From contig JAFYPW010000028.1 in assembly GCA_017559985.1 (NCBI GenBank), positions 1 to 50,735 on the forward strand: 50,735 nt of DNA. The letters run 5' to 3'. Made by a program: the position numbers and the translations under genes. Each line of letters opens with the position of its first letter. The stretch's first letter is position 1. The notes beneath the pieces are model-generated. The model made no database searches. It was given only the letters and a program-made list of their open reading frames with translations, and was not told where the DNA came from. The stretch comes from Oscillospiraceae bacterium (GTDB lineage: Bacteria > Bacillota > Clostridia > Oscillospirales > JAAYXM01). Shown here one piece after another: positions 7,686 to 18,200 of the stretch.

Positions 7686-8180
7686 ATGAAAAAAGTTGGA
7701 ATTGTTATGGGAAGCGACAGCGACCTTCCCATTATCAAAAAAGCGACAGATATGCTCACGTCACTCGACATACCGTTTGAGGTACACGTCTATTCGGCAC
7801 ACAGAACACCGGAAGAGGCACGAAATTTTTCCTGCTCGGCAAGAGATAACGGGTTTGGCGTTATAATTGCCGCTGCGGGTATGGCTGCCCATCTTGCCGG
7901 TGCTATTGCTGCAAATACGACACTTCCTGTGATCGGAATTCCGTGCAAGTCGTCAAACCTTGACGGAATGGATGCGCTGCTTTCGACTGTGCAGATGCCG
8001 AGCGGAATTCCTGTTGCAACCGTTGCAATAAACGGCGGCGCGAATGCGGCACTTCTGGCGGCAGAGATTCTTGCGGTATCCGACAAGGCTCTGGCAGATA
8101 AGCTTGATGAAAAAAGAAAAAATGATGCAAAAGCCGTCCTTGAAAAAGATGCGAAGATTTTTGCTGAATTCAACCTGTAA
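7686..8180 (+). CDS. purE: N5-CAIR mutase / AIR carboxylase PurE
   Basis: PurE makes CAIR in the sixth step of purine synthesis. The 164-residue protein has the family motifs: GSDSDLP near residue 10, SAHRTPEE near 38, and the C-terminal block ALLSTVQMPSGIPVATVAING leading to GGANAALLAAEIL. The glycine loop reads AAGMAAHLAG rather than the AGGAAHLPG of E. coli. AGGAGG precedes the ATG. It is the first gene of the operon behind the ZTP riboswitch. The usual partner purK is not in the window. Either purK is elsewhere, or this PurE works directly on AIR and CO2; the sequence alone does not decide. Confidence 0.95.
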   Translation: MKKVGIVMGSDSDLPIIKKATDMLTSLDIPFEVHVYSAHRTPEEARNFSCSARDNGFGVIIAAAGMAAHLAGAIAANTTLPVIGIPCKSSNLDGMDALLSTVQMPSGIPVATVAINGGANAALLAAEILAVSDKALADKLDEKRKNDAKAVLEKDAKIFAEFNL

Positions 8181-8203
8181 ATAATATTTAGGAGGAAATA
8201 GAA

Positions 8204-8914
8204 ATGAACAAGAAAGAAATGCTTTATGAAGGAAAAGCGAAGAAGGTCTATGCAACAGAAAATCCGGAAGTACTGCTCGTTGATTACAAGGACGATGCAA
8301 CAGCTTTTAACGGACTTAAAAAAGGCACTATCTCCGGCAAGGGTGCAATTAATAACAGAGTAACAAACTTTATGATGCAGCTTCTTGAAAAAGAAGGCGT
8401 TCCCACACATTTTGTTGAAGAGCTTTCAGAGCGTGAAACACTTGTAAAGAAGGTTTCCATCGTGCCTCTTGAAGTTATTATCAGAAATATTTCTGCGGGT
8501 TCTTTTGCAAAGCGTTATGGTGTTGAAGAGGGTATTGTTTTTGCAGAGCCGACAATCGAGTTCTCTTACAAGAACGATGACCTTGGCGACCCGCTTATCA
8601 ATGAATACCACGCACTTGCACTCGGCGTTGCAACAAAAGAAGAGATTGAAACAATAAAGAAGATGGCGTTTAAGGTAAATGAAGTTATGAAAGCGTTCTT
8701 CAAAAAACTCAACGTTGATCTTGTTGACTTTAAGCTCGAGTTCGGTAAGGTTTCAGACGGAACGATAGTCCTTGCTGATGAAATTTCTCCGGATACTTGC
8801 CGTTTCTGGGACAGCACAACTCATGAAAAGCTTGATAAGGACCGTTTCCGTCGCGATCTCGGCAATGTTGAAGATGCATATCAGGAAATGATGAAGCGAA
8901 TTCTCGGCGAATAA
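8204..8914 (+). CDS. purC: SAICAR synthase PurC
   Basis: PurC joins CAIR and aspartate using ATP to give SAICAR. The 236-residue product starts with the typical [12 protein letters not shown] and contains [17 protein letters not shown] and [13 protein letters not shown], with normal bacterial length. AGGAGG lies eight bases before the ATG, and the gene follows purE by 23 bases. purB, the lyase for the next step, is not in this cluster. Confidence 0.97.
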   Translation: MNKKEMLYEGKAKKVYATENPEVLLVDYKDDATAFNGLKKGTISGKGAINNRVTNFMMQLLEKEGVPTHFVEELSERETLVKKVSIVPLEVIIRNISAGSFAKRYGVEEGIVFAEPTIEFSYKNDDLGDPLINEYHALALGVATKEEIETIKKMAFKVNEVMKAFFKKLNVDLVDFKLEFGKVSDGTIVLADEISPDTCRFWDSTTHEKLDKDRFRRDLGNVEDAYQEMMKRILGE

Positions 8915-8927
8915 TAAGGAGGAAACT

Positions 8928-10349
8928 ATGGGAGGTTTCTTTGGTGCAATAAGCCGCGGTGATGCGTTGGGTGATGTTTTCTTCGGTACAGACTATCATT
9001 CTCACCTTGGCACCCGTCGTGGCGGCATAGCCGTTTACGATGAAGAGATCGGCTTGCAGCGCGAAATCCACAACATTCAGAAAGCACCCTTCCGTACAAA
9101 GTTTGAACACGTCTTCGAGGATATGAAGGGAACTTCGGCGATCGGGTGCATAAGCGACTTTGACCCTCAGCCACTTCTTATCCGTTCGAGCCATGGAACA
9201 TATGCGATTTGCGTTATAGGGCTTATAAATAATGCGGACGAGCTTATAAAGAAATATCTTGACTTCGGCGGTCATTTTGATGCTATGACGGGCGGCGGTG
9301 TAAATAATACAGAGCTGTGCGCTGCGCTGATCAATCAGAAGAAAGACTTTGTTGAGGGCATCAAATTTGTTCAGAATGAAATTAAAGGCTCGGCTTCCAT
9401 ACTTATGCTTTGTGATGATGGATCCATTATTGCAGCGAGAGACAAGCTCGGGCGGATACCTGTTCTTCTTGGAAAGAATGACGAGGGCTACTGTGTCTCC
9501 TTTGAAGCGTTTGCATATACAAAGCTCGGCTATGAGGATGAACGCGAGCTTGGCCCGGGTGAAATTGTAAGAATTACACTTGATGGGATAGAACAGCTCT
9601 CACCTCCGGGAAAAGAAATGCGTATGTGTGCATTTCTGTGGAGCTATTACGGCTATCCCACCTCAACATATGAGGGTGTAAATGTAGAGGTAATGCGCTA
9701 TCGTAACGGTCAGATAATGGCACGTAACGATAAAGAAAAAGGAACAATAGAAGGTATAGACCATGTGTGCGGTGTTCCGGATTCGGGAACGCCCCACGCC
9801 ATAGGCTATGCAAGTGAGAGTAAGATTCCGTTTGTAAGAACATTTATAAAATACACACCAACGTGGTCGAGAAGCTTTATCCCGACCCAACAAAAGGAAC
9901 GCAGTAAAATTGCGAAGATGAAGCAGATACCTGTCCGCGAACTCATAAAAGACAAAAGCCTTCTTTTTGTTGACGACTCTATTGTGCGCGGCACACAGCT
10001 TCGCGAAACCGTTGAGTTTTTGTACGATAACGGAGCGAAGGAAGTACATATGCGTTCTGCGTGTCCTCCGATTATGTTCGGATGTAAATATTTGAATTTT
10101 TCCCGTGCTACAAATGATATGGAGCTCATTGCAAGACGGACGATTATGGAGCTTGAAGGCGAAGAAGGTTTTAAGCATATAGAAGAATACAGCGACGGTA
10201 CAACAGAACGCGGGAAGAAGCTTCGCGAAAAGATAGGCAAGGAGCTTCACCTCAAAACACTTGATTTTCAGTCACTTGAAGGCGTGCTTGAATCTATCGG
10301 GATTGAGCCGTGTAAGTTGTGCACATATTGCTGGAACGGAAAGGAATAA
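8928..10349 (+). CDS. PurF-like amidophosphoribosyltransferase lacking the catalytic N-terminal cysteine
   Basis: PurF makes phosphoribosylamine from PRPP and glutamine. This 473-residue protein has the phosphoribosyltransferase half intact, with the PRPP-binding motif [13 protein letters not shown] near residue 345, and a C-terminal CKLCTYC cluster in the place of iron-sulfur ligands. The N-terminal glutaminase half begins MGGFFGA, whereas true PurF begins (or is processed to begin) with CGVFG or CGIVG. The nucleophilic cysteine is glycine here, and the usual RGQDAAG-type motif reads [10 protein letters not shown] recall similar glycine-starting paralogues in Bacteroidetes and Clostridia. 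The protein may use free ammonia, or may need another glutaminase; this is inference. It has a good ribosome binding site (AAGGAGG) and no better upstream start. I leave the symbol blank because activity is uncertain. Confidence 0.85.
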   Translation: MGGFFGAISRGDALGDVFFGTDYHSHLGTRRGGIAVYDEEIGLQREIHNIQKAPFRTKFEHVFEDMKGTSAIGCISDFDPQPLLIRSSHGTYAICVIGLINNADELIKKYLDFGGHFDAMTGGGVNNTELCAALINQKKDFVEGIKFVQNEIKGSASILMLCDDGSIIAARDKLGRIPVLLGKNDEGYCVSFEAFAYTKLGYEDERELGPGEIVRITLDGIEQLSPPGKEMRMCAFLWSYYGYPTSTYEGVNVEVMRYRNGQIMARNDKEKGTIEGIDHVCGVPDSGTPHAIGYASESKIPFVRTFIKYTPTWSRSFIPTQQKERSKIAKMKQIPVRELIKDKSLLFVDDSIVRGTQLRETVEFLYDNGAKEVHMRSACPPIMFGCKYLNFSRATNDMELIARRTIMELEGEEGFKHIEEYSDGTTERGKKLREKIGKELHLKTLDFQSLEGVLESIGIEPCKLCTYCWNGKE

Positions 10350-10354
10350 GAATT

Positions 10355-11395
10355 ATGAATATGCAGTCCAAATCTGACAGCTACGCAGCAGCCGGAGTAG
10401 ATATTACAGCCGGATACCGTGCGGTTGAACTTATGAAACAGCACATAGCAAAGACAATGACGAGCGGGGTGTGCTCTGACGTCGGCGGCTTTGGCGGACT
10501 CTTTGAGCTTGATATTACCGGTATGACAAAGCCTGTGCTTGTCAGCGGAACAGATGGTGTAGGAACAAAGCTTAAACTTGCGTTTTTGCTTGATAAACAT
10601 GACACGGTCGGAATTGACTGTGTCGCAATGTGCGTGAATGATATTATCTGTGCGGGGGCAAAACCGCTTTTCTTCCTTGACTACATTGCGTGCGGCAAAA
10701 ATGTTCCTGAGAAGATTGCAGATATTGTCAAGGGTGTTTGCGAAGGTTGCGTGCAATCCGGTGCTGCACTTATCGGTGGAGAAACTGCGGAAATGCCCGG
10801 TTTCTATCCTGTTGATGAGTATGACCTTGCGGGCTATTGCACAGGCGTAGTAGACAAAGCGAAAATAATTGACAACAAGACAATGGAAGAGGGAGATGTA
10901 GTTATCGCCCTTGCTTCAAGCGGCGTTCATTCAAACGGATTCTCCCTTGTTCGAAAGGTTTTTGATGTAGAAAACAGCGACATTAAGTCGCCTTGTGCAG
11001 AACTTTCAGGAAAATCTATCGGTGAAACACTTCTCACACCTACAAAGATTTACGTAAAATCCGTTCTTGCTCTTCTTGAAAAGGTTAAGGTAAAGGGCAT
11101 CTCCCACATTACGGGTGGCGGTTTTTATGAGAATATTCCGAGGAGCATACCCGAAGGTCTTGGTGCAAAGATTGATAAGGCTGCGGTTAAGATTCTGCCG
11201 ATATTCAAACTTATTGCAAAAACAGGAAATATAAGCGAGCGAGATATGTTCAATACCTTCAATATGGGTGTTGGAATGAGCATCGTTGTATCGAAAAACG
11301 ATGTTGACGTGGCACTCTCCATTCTCCGTGAAAACGGCGAGGACGCATACGTGATAGGCGAGATTGTAAAGTCTGACGAAAAGGTGATTTTATGA
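10355..11395 (+). CDS. purM: AIR synthase PurM
   Basis: PurM closes the imidazole ring, turning FGAM into AIR with ATP. The 346-residue protein shows [17 protein letters not shown] at the start, the [13 protein letters not shown] loop, [11 protein letters not shown] and [14 protein letters not shown], as in all bacterial PurM. I chose ATG 10355, eight bases after AAGGAA. An upstream in-frame ATG at 10319 would lie inside purF and lacks a ribosome binding site. The stop overlaps purN by four bases (ATGA). Confidence 0.96.
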   Translation: MNMQSKSDSYAAAGVDITAGYRAVELMKQHIAKTMTSGVCSDVGGFGGLFELDITGMTKPVLVSGTDGVGTKLKLAFLLDKHDTVGIDCVAMCVNDIICAGAKPLFFLDYIACGKNVPEKIADIVKGVCEGCVQSGAALIGGETAEMPGFYPVDEYDLAGYCTGVVDKAKIIDNKTMEEGDVVIALASSGVHSNGFSLVRKVFDVENSDIKSPCAELSGKSIGETLLTPTKIYVKSVLALLEKVKVKGISHITGGGFYENIPRSIPEGLGAKIDKAAVKILPIFKLIAKTGNISERDMFNTFNMGVGMSIVVSKNDVDVALSILRENGEDAYVIGEIVKSDEKVIL

Positions 11396-11997
11396 ACTGT
11401 GCACGCATAGCAGTTCTCGTTTCCGGAGGAGGAACAAATCTCCAGGCACTTATTGATGCAGAAAAAAGCGGCATTATAAAGAATGGAAAGATTGAACTTG
11501 TTATTTCAAATAAAGCAGGGGCATATGCTCTCGAACGTGCGGCAAAAGCGGGAATAGAAAGTGCTGTTGTATCAAAAAAAGAACTTGGAAGCCACGAAGC
11601 TTTTGAGGATGCGATTATAAAGCTTCTGGAAGATAACAAAATCGACATAATAGTCCTTGCGGGCTTTATGGTGATTCTCAGCGAGAGATTTACAAGCCGT
11701 TATCCCAAACGCATCATAAACGTGCATCCGTCACTCATTCCGTCATTTTGCGGGGAAGGCTTCTATGGACTTCGTGTTCACGAAGCTGCGCTTGCATACG
11801 GAGTTAAAGTGACAGGCGCGACTGTTCATTTTGTAAATGAAATTCCCGACGGAGGAGAAATCATTATGCAAAAGGCGGTTGCAATCAAAGAAGATGACAC
11901 TCCTGAAAGTTTGCAAAAGCGTGTTATGCGCCTTGCGGAGTGGAAGATTCTTCCGCTTGCGGTTGAAAAAGTAAGTCTTGACATCATCTCAAAGTGA
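11392..11997 (+). CDS. purN: GAR formyltransferase PurN
   Basis: PurN adds a formyl group from 10-formyl-THF to GAR. The 201-residue product contains the N-terminal [11 protein letters not shown] motif and the catalytic [10 protein letters not shown] (Asn and His, about residue 108), followed by VTGATVHFV and PDGGEII with the catalytic Asp. The ATGA overlap with purM shows translational coupling. Together with the AICAR formyltransferase it creates the operon's need for 10-formyl-THF. Confidence 0.96.
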   Translation: MNCARIAVLVSGGGTNLQALIDAEKSGIIKNGKIELVISNKAGAYALERAAKAGIESAVVSKKELGSHEAFEDAIIKLLEDNKIDIIVLAGFMVILSERFTSRYPKRIINVHPSLIPSFCGEGFYGLRVHEAALAYGVKVTGATVHFVNEIPDGGEIIMQKAVAIKEDDTPESLQKRVMRLAEWKILPLAVEKVSLDIISK

Positions 11998-12014
11998 GTG
12001 AAAGGAACGTTACG

Positions 12015-12734
12015 ATGAATATCTATGAAATAAATGACATTGAAAAACAGGTAAAGGGAAACTCTTATGTCGGCCGCGGTATTGTGATTGGCAAGAGTGA
12101 GGACGGAAAGAAGGCTTGTACTGCTTATTTTATAATGGGCAGAAGTGCAAACAGCCGTAACCGTGTTTTCACGGAAAAGAACGGAGATGTTTTCACAGAG
12201 CCTTTTGATGTTTCAAAAGTTGAAGACCCGCGTCTTATAATCTATGCGGCAATCCGTCAGTTTGAAAACAAACTCATTGTCACAAATGGCGACCAGACTG
12301 ATACGGTCTATGATTTTGTAAAAGAGGGTAAAGGCTTCTGTCAGGCGCTCAGAACACGCGAGTTTGAACCTGATGCTCCAAACTTTACTCCGCGTATAAG
12401 CGGTATGGCAACTTTCGCCGACGGTGACTTTGCTTACAAGATGAGCATTTTAAAGAGCATTGACGAAAAGGGAAGCGATTGTTGCCGTTATACGTTTGAT
12501 TATCCCTCGGTTGCAGGACTTGGTCATTTTATTCATACATATGTCTGTGATGGAAATCCCATCCCGACGTTCCAGGGTGAGCCGGAGCGCGTCTTTATTC
12601 CGAATGATATTGACGAATTCACACAGAAGCTCTGGAATGCACTTGACGAAGAAAACAAGATTTCGCTTTATGTACGCTATACCGACCTTTCGAGCGGGGA
12701 ATGCGAAAACCGTATGATCAACAAAAATAAATAA
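12015..12734 (+). CDS. purO: IMP cyclohydrolase, archaeal PurO type
   Basis: This 239-residue protein resembles the stand-alone IMP cyclohydrolases first known from archaea (PurO family), which close FAICAR to IMP. It carries GNSYVGRGIVIG near residue 15, TAYFIMGRSANSRNR near residue 38 and NFTPRISGMA near residue 125. The start is ATG 12015, with AAGGAAC just upstream; the in-frame GTG at 11994 that overlaps the purN stop has none. It lies directly before a formyltransferase that lacks its own cyclohydrolase domain, so the two together replace bifunctional PurH. Family assignment is from recalled motifs. Confidence 0.85.
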   Translation: MNIYEINDIEKQVKGNSYVGRGIVIGKSEDGKKACTAYFIMGRSANSRNRVFTEKNGDVFTEPFDVSKVEDPRLIIYAAIRQFENKLIVTNGDQTDTVYDFVKEGKGFCQALRTREFEPDAPNFTPRISGMATFADGDFAYKMSILKSIDEKGSDCCRYTFDYPSVAGLGHFIHTYVCDGNPIPTFQGEPERVFIPNDIDEFTQKLWNALDEENKISLYVRYTDLSSGECENRMINKNK

Positions 12735-12746
12735 GGAGAAAGAACG

Positions 12747-13931
12747 ATGAAAGAATTTGAACTTAAATATGGCTGTAACCCGAATCAGAAGCCGTCGAGG
12801 ATTTTTATGAATAACGGGGCAGAGCTTCCGATAGAAATTCTTTCCGGAAGACCCGGATATATTAACTTTCTTGATGCGTTCAACTCCTGGCAGCTTGTAA
12901 AAGAGCTTAAAGAAGCTCTTGGTCTTCCTGCTGCAACATCATTCAAGCACGTAAGCCCCACTTCGGCAGCTGTTGGCATTCCGCTCTCTGACAAGCTCAA
13001 AAAGGCTTGTTTTGTTGATGACGTGGAGGGGCTTGATGAGTCGCCGCTCGCGTGCGCATATGCAAGAGCGCGCGGAACTGACAGAATGTGTTCTTTCGGT
13101 GACTGGGTTGCGCTTTCGGATGTTTGTGATGTAACAACTGCAAAAATGATAAAGCGCGAGGTTTCCGACGGAGTTATTGCTCCGGGATATGAGCCGGAAG
13201 CACTTGAAATTTTAAAGACGAAGCGCAAGGGAAACTACAACATCGTAAAGATTGACCCCGATTATGTTCCTGAGGTGACGGAGCATAAGCAGGTGTTTGG
13301 TATTACCTTTGAGCAGGGTAGAAATAACTTTGAAATTAACCGCGAGCTTCTTTCGAATGTGGTTACAGCAAACAAAGACATTCCCGAAGATGCTCTTCGC
13401 GACCTTATAGTTGCGCTTATTACACTTAAATACACACAGTCAAACTCCGTTTGCTATGCAGTTGACGGACAGGCAATTGGCGTAGGCGCAGGTCAGCAGT
13501 CGCGTATTCACTGTACGCGTCTTGCGGGCACAAAGGCTGATACGTGGTTCTTACGTCAGCACGAAAAGGTTTTAAACCTTCCGTTTAAAGAGGATATCGG
13601 CAGACCGGACCGCGATAATGTAATTGATGGATATATCAATAAAAACGAAGAAGACGTCACGGCGGACGGCAATTGGGAAAAGTATTTCACAAGAAAGCCC
13701 GAACCGTTCACAGCCGAAGAAATGCGCGAATACCTTGATGGCATTGACGGCGTAGCGCTTGGCTCTGATGCGTTCTTCCCGTTTGCGGATAATATCGACA
13801 GAGCAAAAAAGAGCGGTGTCAAGTATATTGCAGAACCCGGCGGCTCAATTCGTGATGATATCGTTATTGAACGTTGTAACGATTACAACATTGCTATGGC
13901 ATTCACGGGAATGCGTTTGTTCCACCACTAA
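12747..13931 (+). CDS. Stand-alone AICAR formyltransferase (PurH C-domain type)
   Basis: This 394-residue protein corresponds only to the AICAR transformylase part of PurH. It has the Lys-His catalytic motif in SFKHVSPTSAAVG (about residue 66), then TLKYTQSNSVCYA, GVGAGQQSRIHCTRLAG and the C-terminal SDAFFPF and PGGSIRDD. It ends in FTGMRLFHH, like the family. The N-terminal IMP cyclohydrolase domain of ordinary PurH is absent. It begins with AAGGAG before ATG 12747, 12 bases after purO. It uses 10-formyl-THF and converts AICAR (ZMP), the ligand of the operon's riboswitch, to FAICAR. Confidence 0.93.
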   Translation: MKEFELKYGCNPNQKPSRIFMNNGAELPIEILSGRPGYINFLDAFNSWQLVKELKEALGLPAATSFKHVSPTSAAVGIPLSDKLKKACFVDDVEGLDESPLACAYARARGTDRMCSFGDWVALSDVCDVTTAKMIKREVSDGVIAPGYEPEALEILKTKRKGNYNIVKIDPDYVPEVTEHKQVFGITFEQGRNNFEINRELLSNVVTANKDIPEDALRDLIVALITLKYTQSNSVCYAVDGQAIGVGAGQQSRIHCTRLAGTKADTWFLRQHEKVLNLPFKEDIGRPDRDNVIDGYINKNEEDVTADGNWEKYFTRKPEPFTAEEMREYLDGIDGVALGSDAFFPFADNIDRAKKSGVKYIAEPGGSIRDDIVIERCNDYNIAMAFTGMRLFHH

Positions 13932-13948
13932 TACACGGAGGTAGCCTG

Positions 13949-15217
13949 ATGAAGATTATGGTTGTAGGTGGCGGCGGAAGAGAACACGCCATCATAAAGA
14001 AGATCAAACTTAATAAAAATGTATCCGAAATATTTGCACTTCCCGGAAACGGCGGCATGGCAAAGGATGCCACCTGCGTCGATATCGGCGCGAAGGATAT
14101 TCCGGCCATAGTGGAGTTTGCACTTTCAAATAAAATTGATTATGCAATAGTAGCTCCTGATGACCCGCTCGTTCTCGGCGCAGTTGACGCGCTTGAAGAA
14201 AAGGGGATTCCGTGCTTCGGACCGCGTGCCTGTGCAGCTATAATTGAAGGTAGTAAGGTTTTTTCCAAAAACCTTATGAAAAAGTATAATATTCCCACGG
14301 CTCAGTATGAAGTGTTTGACGATATGGAAAAAGCGATCAAATACCTTGAAACTGCACCGATTCCGACTGTTGTAAAGGCGGATGGCCTGGCACTTGGAAA
14401 AGGCGTTATCATAGCAGAAACACGAAAAGAAGCTATTGATGCTGTTAAATCTATGATGCAGGATAAAGCTTTTGGCAAGAGTGGTGAAACAATAGTCATT
14501 GAAGAGTTTCTGACAGGACCTGAGGTTTCCGTTCTTGCGTTTACCGACGGTAAGACGGTTGTTCCGATGGTTTCGTCTATGGACCATAAGAGAATCGGGG
14601 ACAACGACGCAGGTCTTAATACAGGCGGTATGGGAACTGTTGCCCCCAATCCTTATTATACGGCCGAGATTGCAGATGTCTGTATGAAAACTATTTTCGT
14701 TCCCACGATAGAGGCAATGAACAAAGAAGGAAGAACCTTTAAGGGATGTCTCTATTTCGGACTTATGCTTACCCAAAACGGCCCGAAAGTAATTGAGTAT
14801 AACTGTCGCTTTGGTGACCCCGAGACACAGGTTGTTCTTCCGCTTTTAGAGACCGACCTTCTTACGGTTATGCAGGCGGTAACAAACGAAACACTTGCAG
14901 ATACGGAAGTAAAGTTTTCCGATAAGAGTGCCTGCTGCGTAATTATGGCATCAAAGGGCTATCCGACCGATTATGAAAAGGGATTTGAAATGGATATACC
15001 GGATGAGATAGCAGACAATGTTTATGTTGCGGGCGCAAAGCTTGATGGCGAAAAGCTTCTCACAAACGGCGGCAGAGTTTTAGGTGCAACGGCGATTGCC
15101 TCAACACTTGATGAAGCAATAAAAGCTTCATACTCTCTCGTGTCGCGCATTAAGTTTGACAATGCGTATTACCGCCGTGATATAGGAGCAAAAGCACTTC
15201 GTGCAATGGAGGATTAA
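13949..15217 (+). CDS. purD: GAR synthetase PurD
   Basis: PurD joins phosphoribosylamine and glycine with ATP. The 422-residue protein begins MKIMVVGGGGREHAII and has an ATP-grasp core (VKADGLALGKGV near residue 145, EEFLTGPEVSVLAFTDG near 188) and the late YNCRFGDPETQ motif. Length is typical. An AGGTAG-type ribosome binding site precedes it. It follows the AICAR formyltransferase by 17 bases and is three bases from purL. Confidence 0.97.
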   Translation: MKIMVVGGGGREHAIIKKIKLNKNVSEIFALPGNGGMAKDATCVDIGAKDIPAIVEFALSNKIDYAIVAPDDPLVLGAVDALEEKGIPCFGPRACAAIIEGSKVFSKNLMKKYNIPTAQYEVFDDMEKAIKYLETAPIPTVVKADGLALGKGVIIAETRKEAIDAVKSMMQDKAFGKSGETIVIEEFLTGPEVSVLAFTDGKTVVPMVSSMDHKRIGDNDAGLNTGGMGTVAPNPYYTAEIADVCMKTIFVPTIEAMNKEGRTFKGCLYFGLMLTQNGPKVIEYNCRFGDPETQVVLPLLETDLLTVMQAVTNETLADTEVKFSDKSACCVIMASKGYPTDYEKGFEMDIPDEIADNVYVAGAKLDGEKLLTNGGRVLGATAIASTLDEAIKASYSLVSRIKFDNAYYRRDIGAKALRAMED

Positions 15218-15220
15218 CAG

Positions 15221-18200
15221 ATGGTTTTCAGAGTATATGTTGAAAAGAAAGAAGAACTTGCAAACGAGGCGCATGCGCTCCTTTCGGATGTAAGAAATCT
15301 TCTCGGCATCAAGAGCCTGACAAAGGTTCGTGTTCTCAACCGCTATGATGCAGAGAATATAACGGAAGAACTCTTTGAATATGCAAAGAAGACAGTTTTT
15401 TCAGAGCCGCAGCTTGATATAGTCACAGACGATATCAATATGTGCTGTGATGCCTGCGTTTTTGCAGTTGAGTTCCTTCCGGGTCAGTTTGACCAGCGCG
15501 CAGATTCTGCGGCACAGTGTATCCAGATAATTTCTCAGGGAGACCGCCCGACGGTGCGTACGGCGAAGGTTTACGTGCTTTATGGCGCACTCTCTGATGC
15601 TGAAATTTCAGAGATCAAGAAATATGTAATCAACCCGGTAGAAGCAAGAGAGGCATCTCTTGCAAAGCCTGAAACCCTTGCGACAGAATATGAAATTCCC
15701 ACAGAGGTAAGAACGCTTGATGGCTTTATTGAGTTTGACAGAAAAGGTCTTGAAGCGTTTGTTTCAGAGTATGGCCTTGCTATGGATGCAGATGATATCG
15801 AATTCTGTCAGGGATACTTCAAAAAAGAGGGGAGAAACCCGACAATTACTGAAATCAGAATGATCGACACATACTGGTCAGATCATTGCAGACACACAAC
15901 ATTCCTCACGGTTATTGATGACGTGAAGTTTGAAGATGAGCTTTTGCAGAAAACTTATGATGAGTATATAGAGGTCCGTCGTGAGCTCGGAAGAACAAAA
16001 TCAATTTGTCTTATGGACCTTGCAACCGTTGCGGTTAAGTATCTGAGAAAGAACGGCGAACTTGAAAAGCTTGATGAATCCGAAGAAATCAACGCCTGCA
16101 CGGTAAAAATTGATGTAGAGGTTGACGGAAAGGTTGAGCCGTGGCTTCTTCTCTTTAAGAACGAGACACATAACCATCCCACTGAAATTGAACCGTTTGG
16201 CGGCGCGGCAACCTGTATCGGCGGTGCTATCCGCGACCCGCTCTCCGGCCGTTCATATGTTTACGGCGCGATGCGCGTAACAGGTGCGGCGGACCCGCTC
16301 AAACCGGTAAGTGAGACGATTAAAGGAAAGCTTCCGCAGAGAAAGATTGTTACAACTGCGGCGGCAGGATATTCTTCATACGGTAACCAGATAGGTCTTG
16401 CAACAGGCATTGTTGATGAAATTTACCACGAGGGATATGCGGCAAAGCGTATGGAAATCGGTGCTGTTATTGCCGCTGCTCCGCAGGAAAATGTGAGACG
16501 TGAGCGTCCGGCACCCGGAGATATTGTAATTCTCCTTGGCGGAAGCACGGGCCGCGATGGTTGCGGCGGTGCAACAGGTTCTTCAAAGTCGCACACTGCA
16601 ACGTCCCTTGAAACTTGCGGTGCAGAAGTTCAGAAGGGTAATGCTCCCGAGGAAAGAAAACTTCAGCGCCTTTTCAGAAACGCAGAAGCAAGCAAAATGA
16701 TAAAGCGATGCAACGACTTCGGTGCAGGCGGCGTATCAGTTGCAATAGGCGAGCTTGCAGACGGGTTGGAGATTAACTTAAATGCAGTGCCGAAAAAGTA
16801 CGAGGGACTTGACGGTACAGAGCTTGCAATAAGCGAATCCCAGGAGCGTATGGCCGTTGTTGTTGAAGCAAAGGATGTTGACGGCTTCCTCGCACTTGCA
16901 AAGAGTGAAAACTTGCAGGCGTTCCCGGTTGCAACGGTCACAGAGCTTCCGAGACTGGTTATGTATTGGAACGACAAGAAGATCGTTGATATAAGCCGTG
17001 AGTTCTTGAATTCAAACGGCGCTGACAAGCACATCAGCATTACAGCTGCAAAACCCGGACTTTCAGAGCAGAAAATCAGCGGCGGTTTTGCAGAAAATTA
17101 TAAAAAGATAGCAGACGACTTGAACATCTGCTCAAAGCGAGGACTTTCTGAGCGCTTTGACTCAACAATCGGCGCGGGCACGGTGCTTATGCCGTTTGGC
17201 GGCAAAAATCAGCTCACGCCTATCCAGGCTATGGTACAGAAAATTTCCGTTGAGAAAAAGCATACTGACAACTGCTCATTTATGTCGTGGGGTTATAATC
17301 CGTTCATAACTGAGCAGAGCCCGTATCACGGCGCGTATATGGCAGTTGTTGAATCTGTATGTAAGCTTATTGCAACGGGTGCAGAATTTAAAGATGTATA
17401 TCTCACATTCCAGGAATATTTTGAACGCCTTGGTCGTGATTCGAAGCGTTGGGGCAAGCCGCTTTCTGCACTTCTTGGTGCATTTAAAGCACAGAAAGAA
17501 CTCCGTATCGGTGCTATCGGCGGTAAAGACTCAATGAGCGGCTCTTTTGAGGACCTTGATGTTCCGCCGACACTCGTTTCTTTTGCAGTAACCTGCGGAA
17601 AGGTTTCCGATGTTGTTTCACCGGAATTTAAAAAGGCAGGAAACCGCGTTGTTGTGATTTCTCCTGAATTTGACGAAAACAATCTTCCGAAGACAGGGTC
17701 TCTTCTTGCAGTGTTCGACAAAGTAACTGCGCTGATCAGAAGCGGAAAAGCTGTTGCGTGCTATACACCGGGTATCGGCGGTATCGCAGAAGCAGTTATG
17801 AAGATGTCTTTTGGTAATATGCTCGGTGTAGAGTTTGAAGGCGATGTAACAGTTGCAGAACTCTTTAAGTATAGCTATGCATCGTTCGTTCTCGAAGTTA
17901 CAGAGCCGGTAGATGGAGCAAAGCTTCTCGGTACAGTAACAGAAGCCGGAAAGCTTACACTCGGAAAAGAAACTGTATGCCTTAAAGAGCTTCTCGGTAT
18001 TTATGAAGATAAGCTTGAAAGTGTGTTTGGCTGCAACATTGAAGACCGCAAAACTCCGATGGAGAACTTCAGCTTTGAAGCTTCCGGGTGGTCGGCTCCG
18101 GCTATCAGGACTGCAAAACCGAAGGTGCTTATTCCGGCATTCCCCGGCACAAACTGCGAGTATGATTCTGCGAAGGCGGTACGCGATGCCGGTGCAGAAC

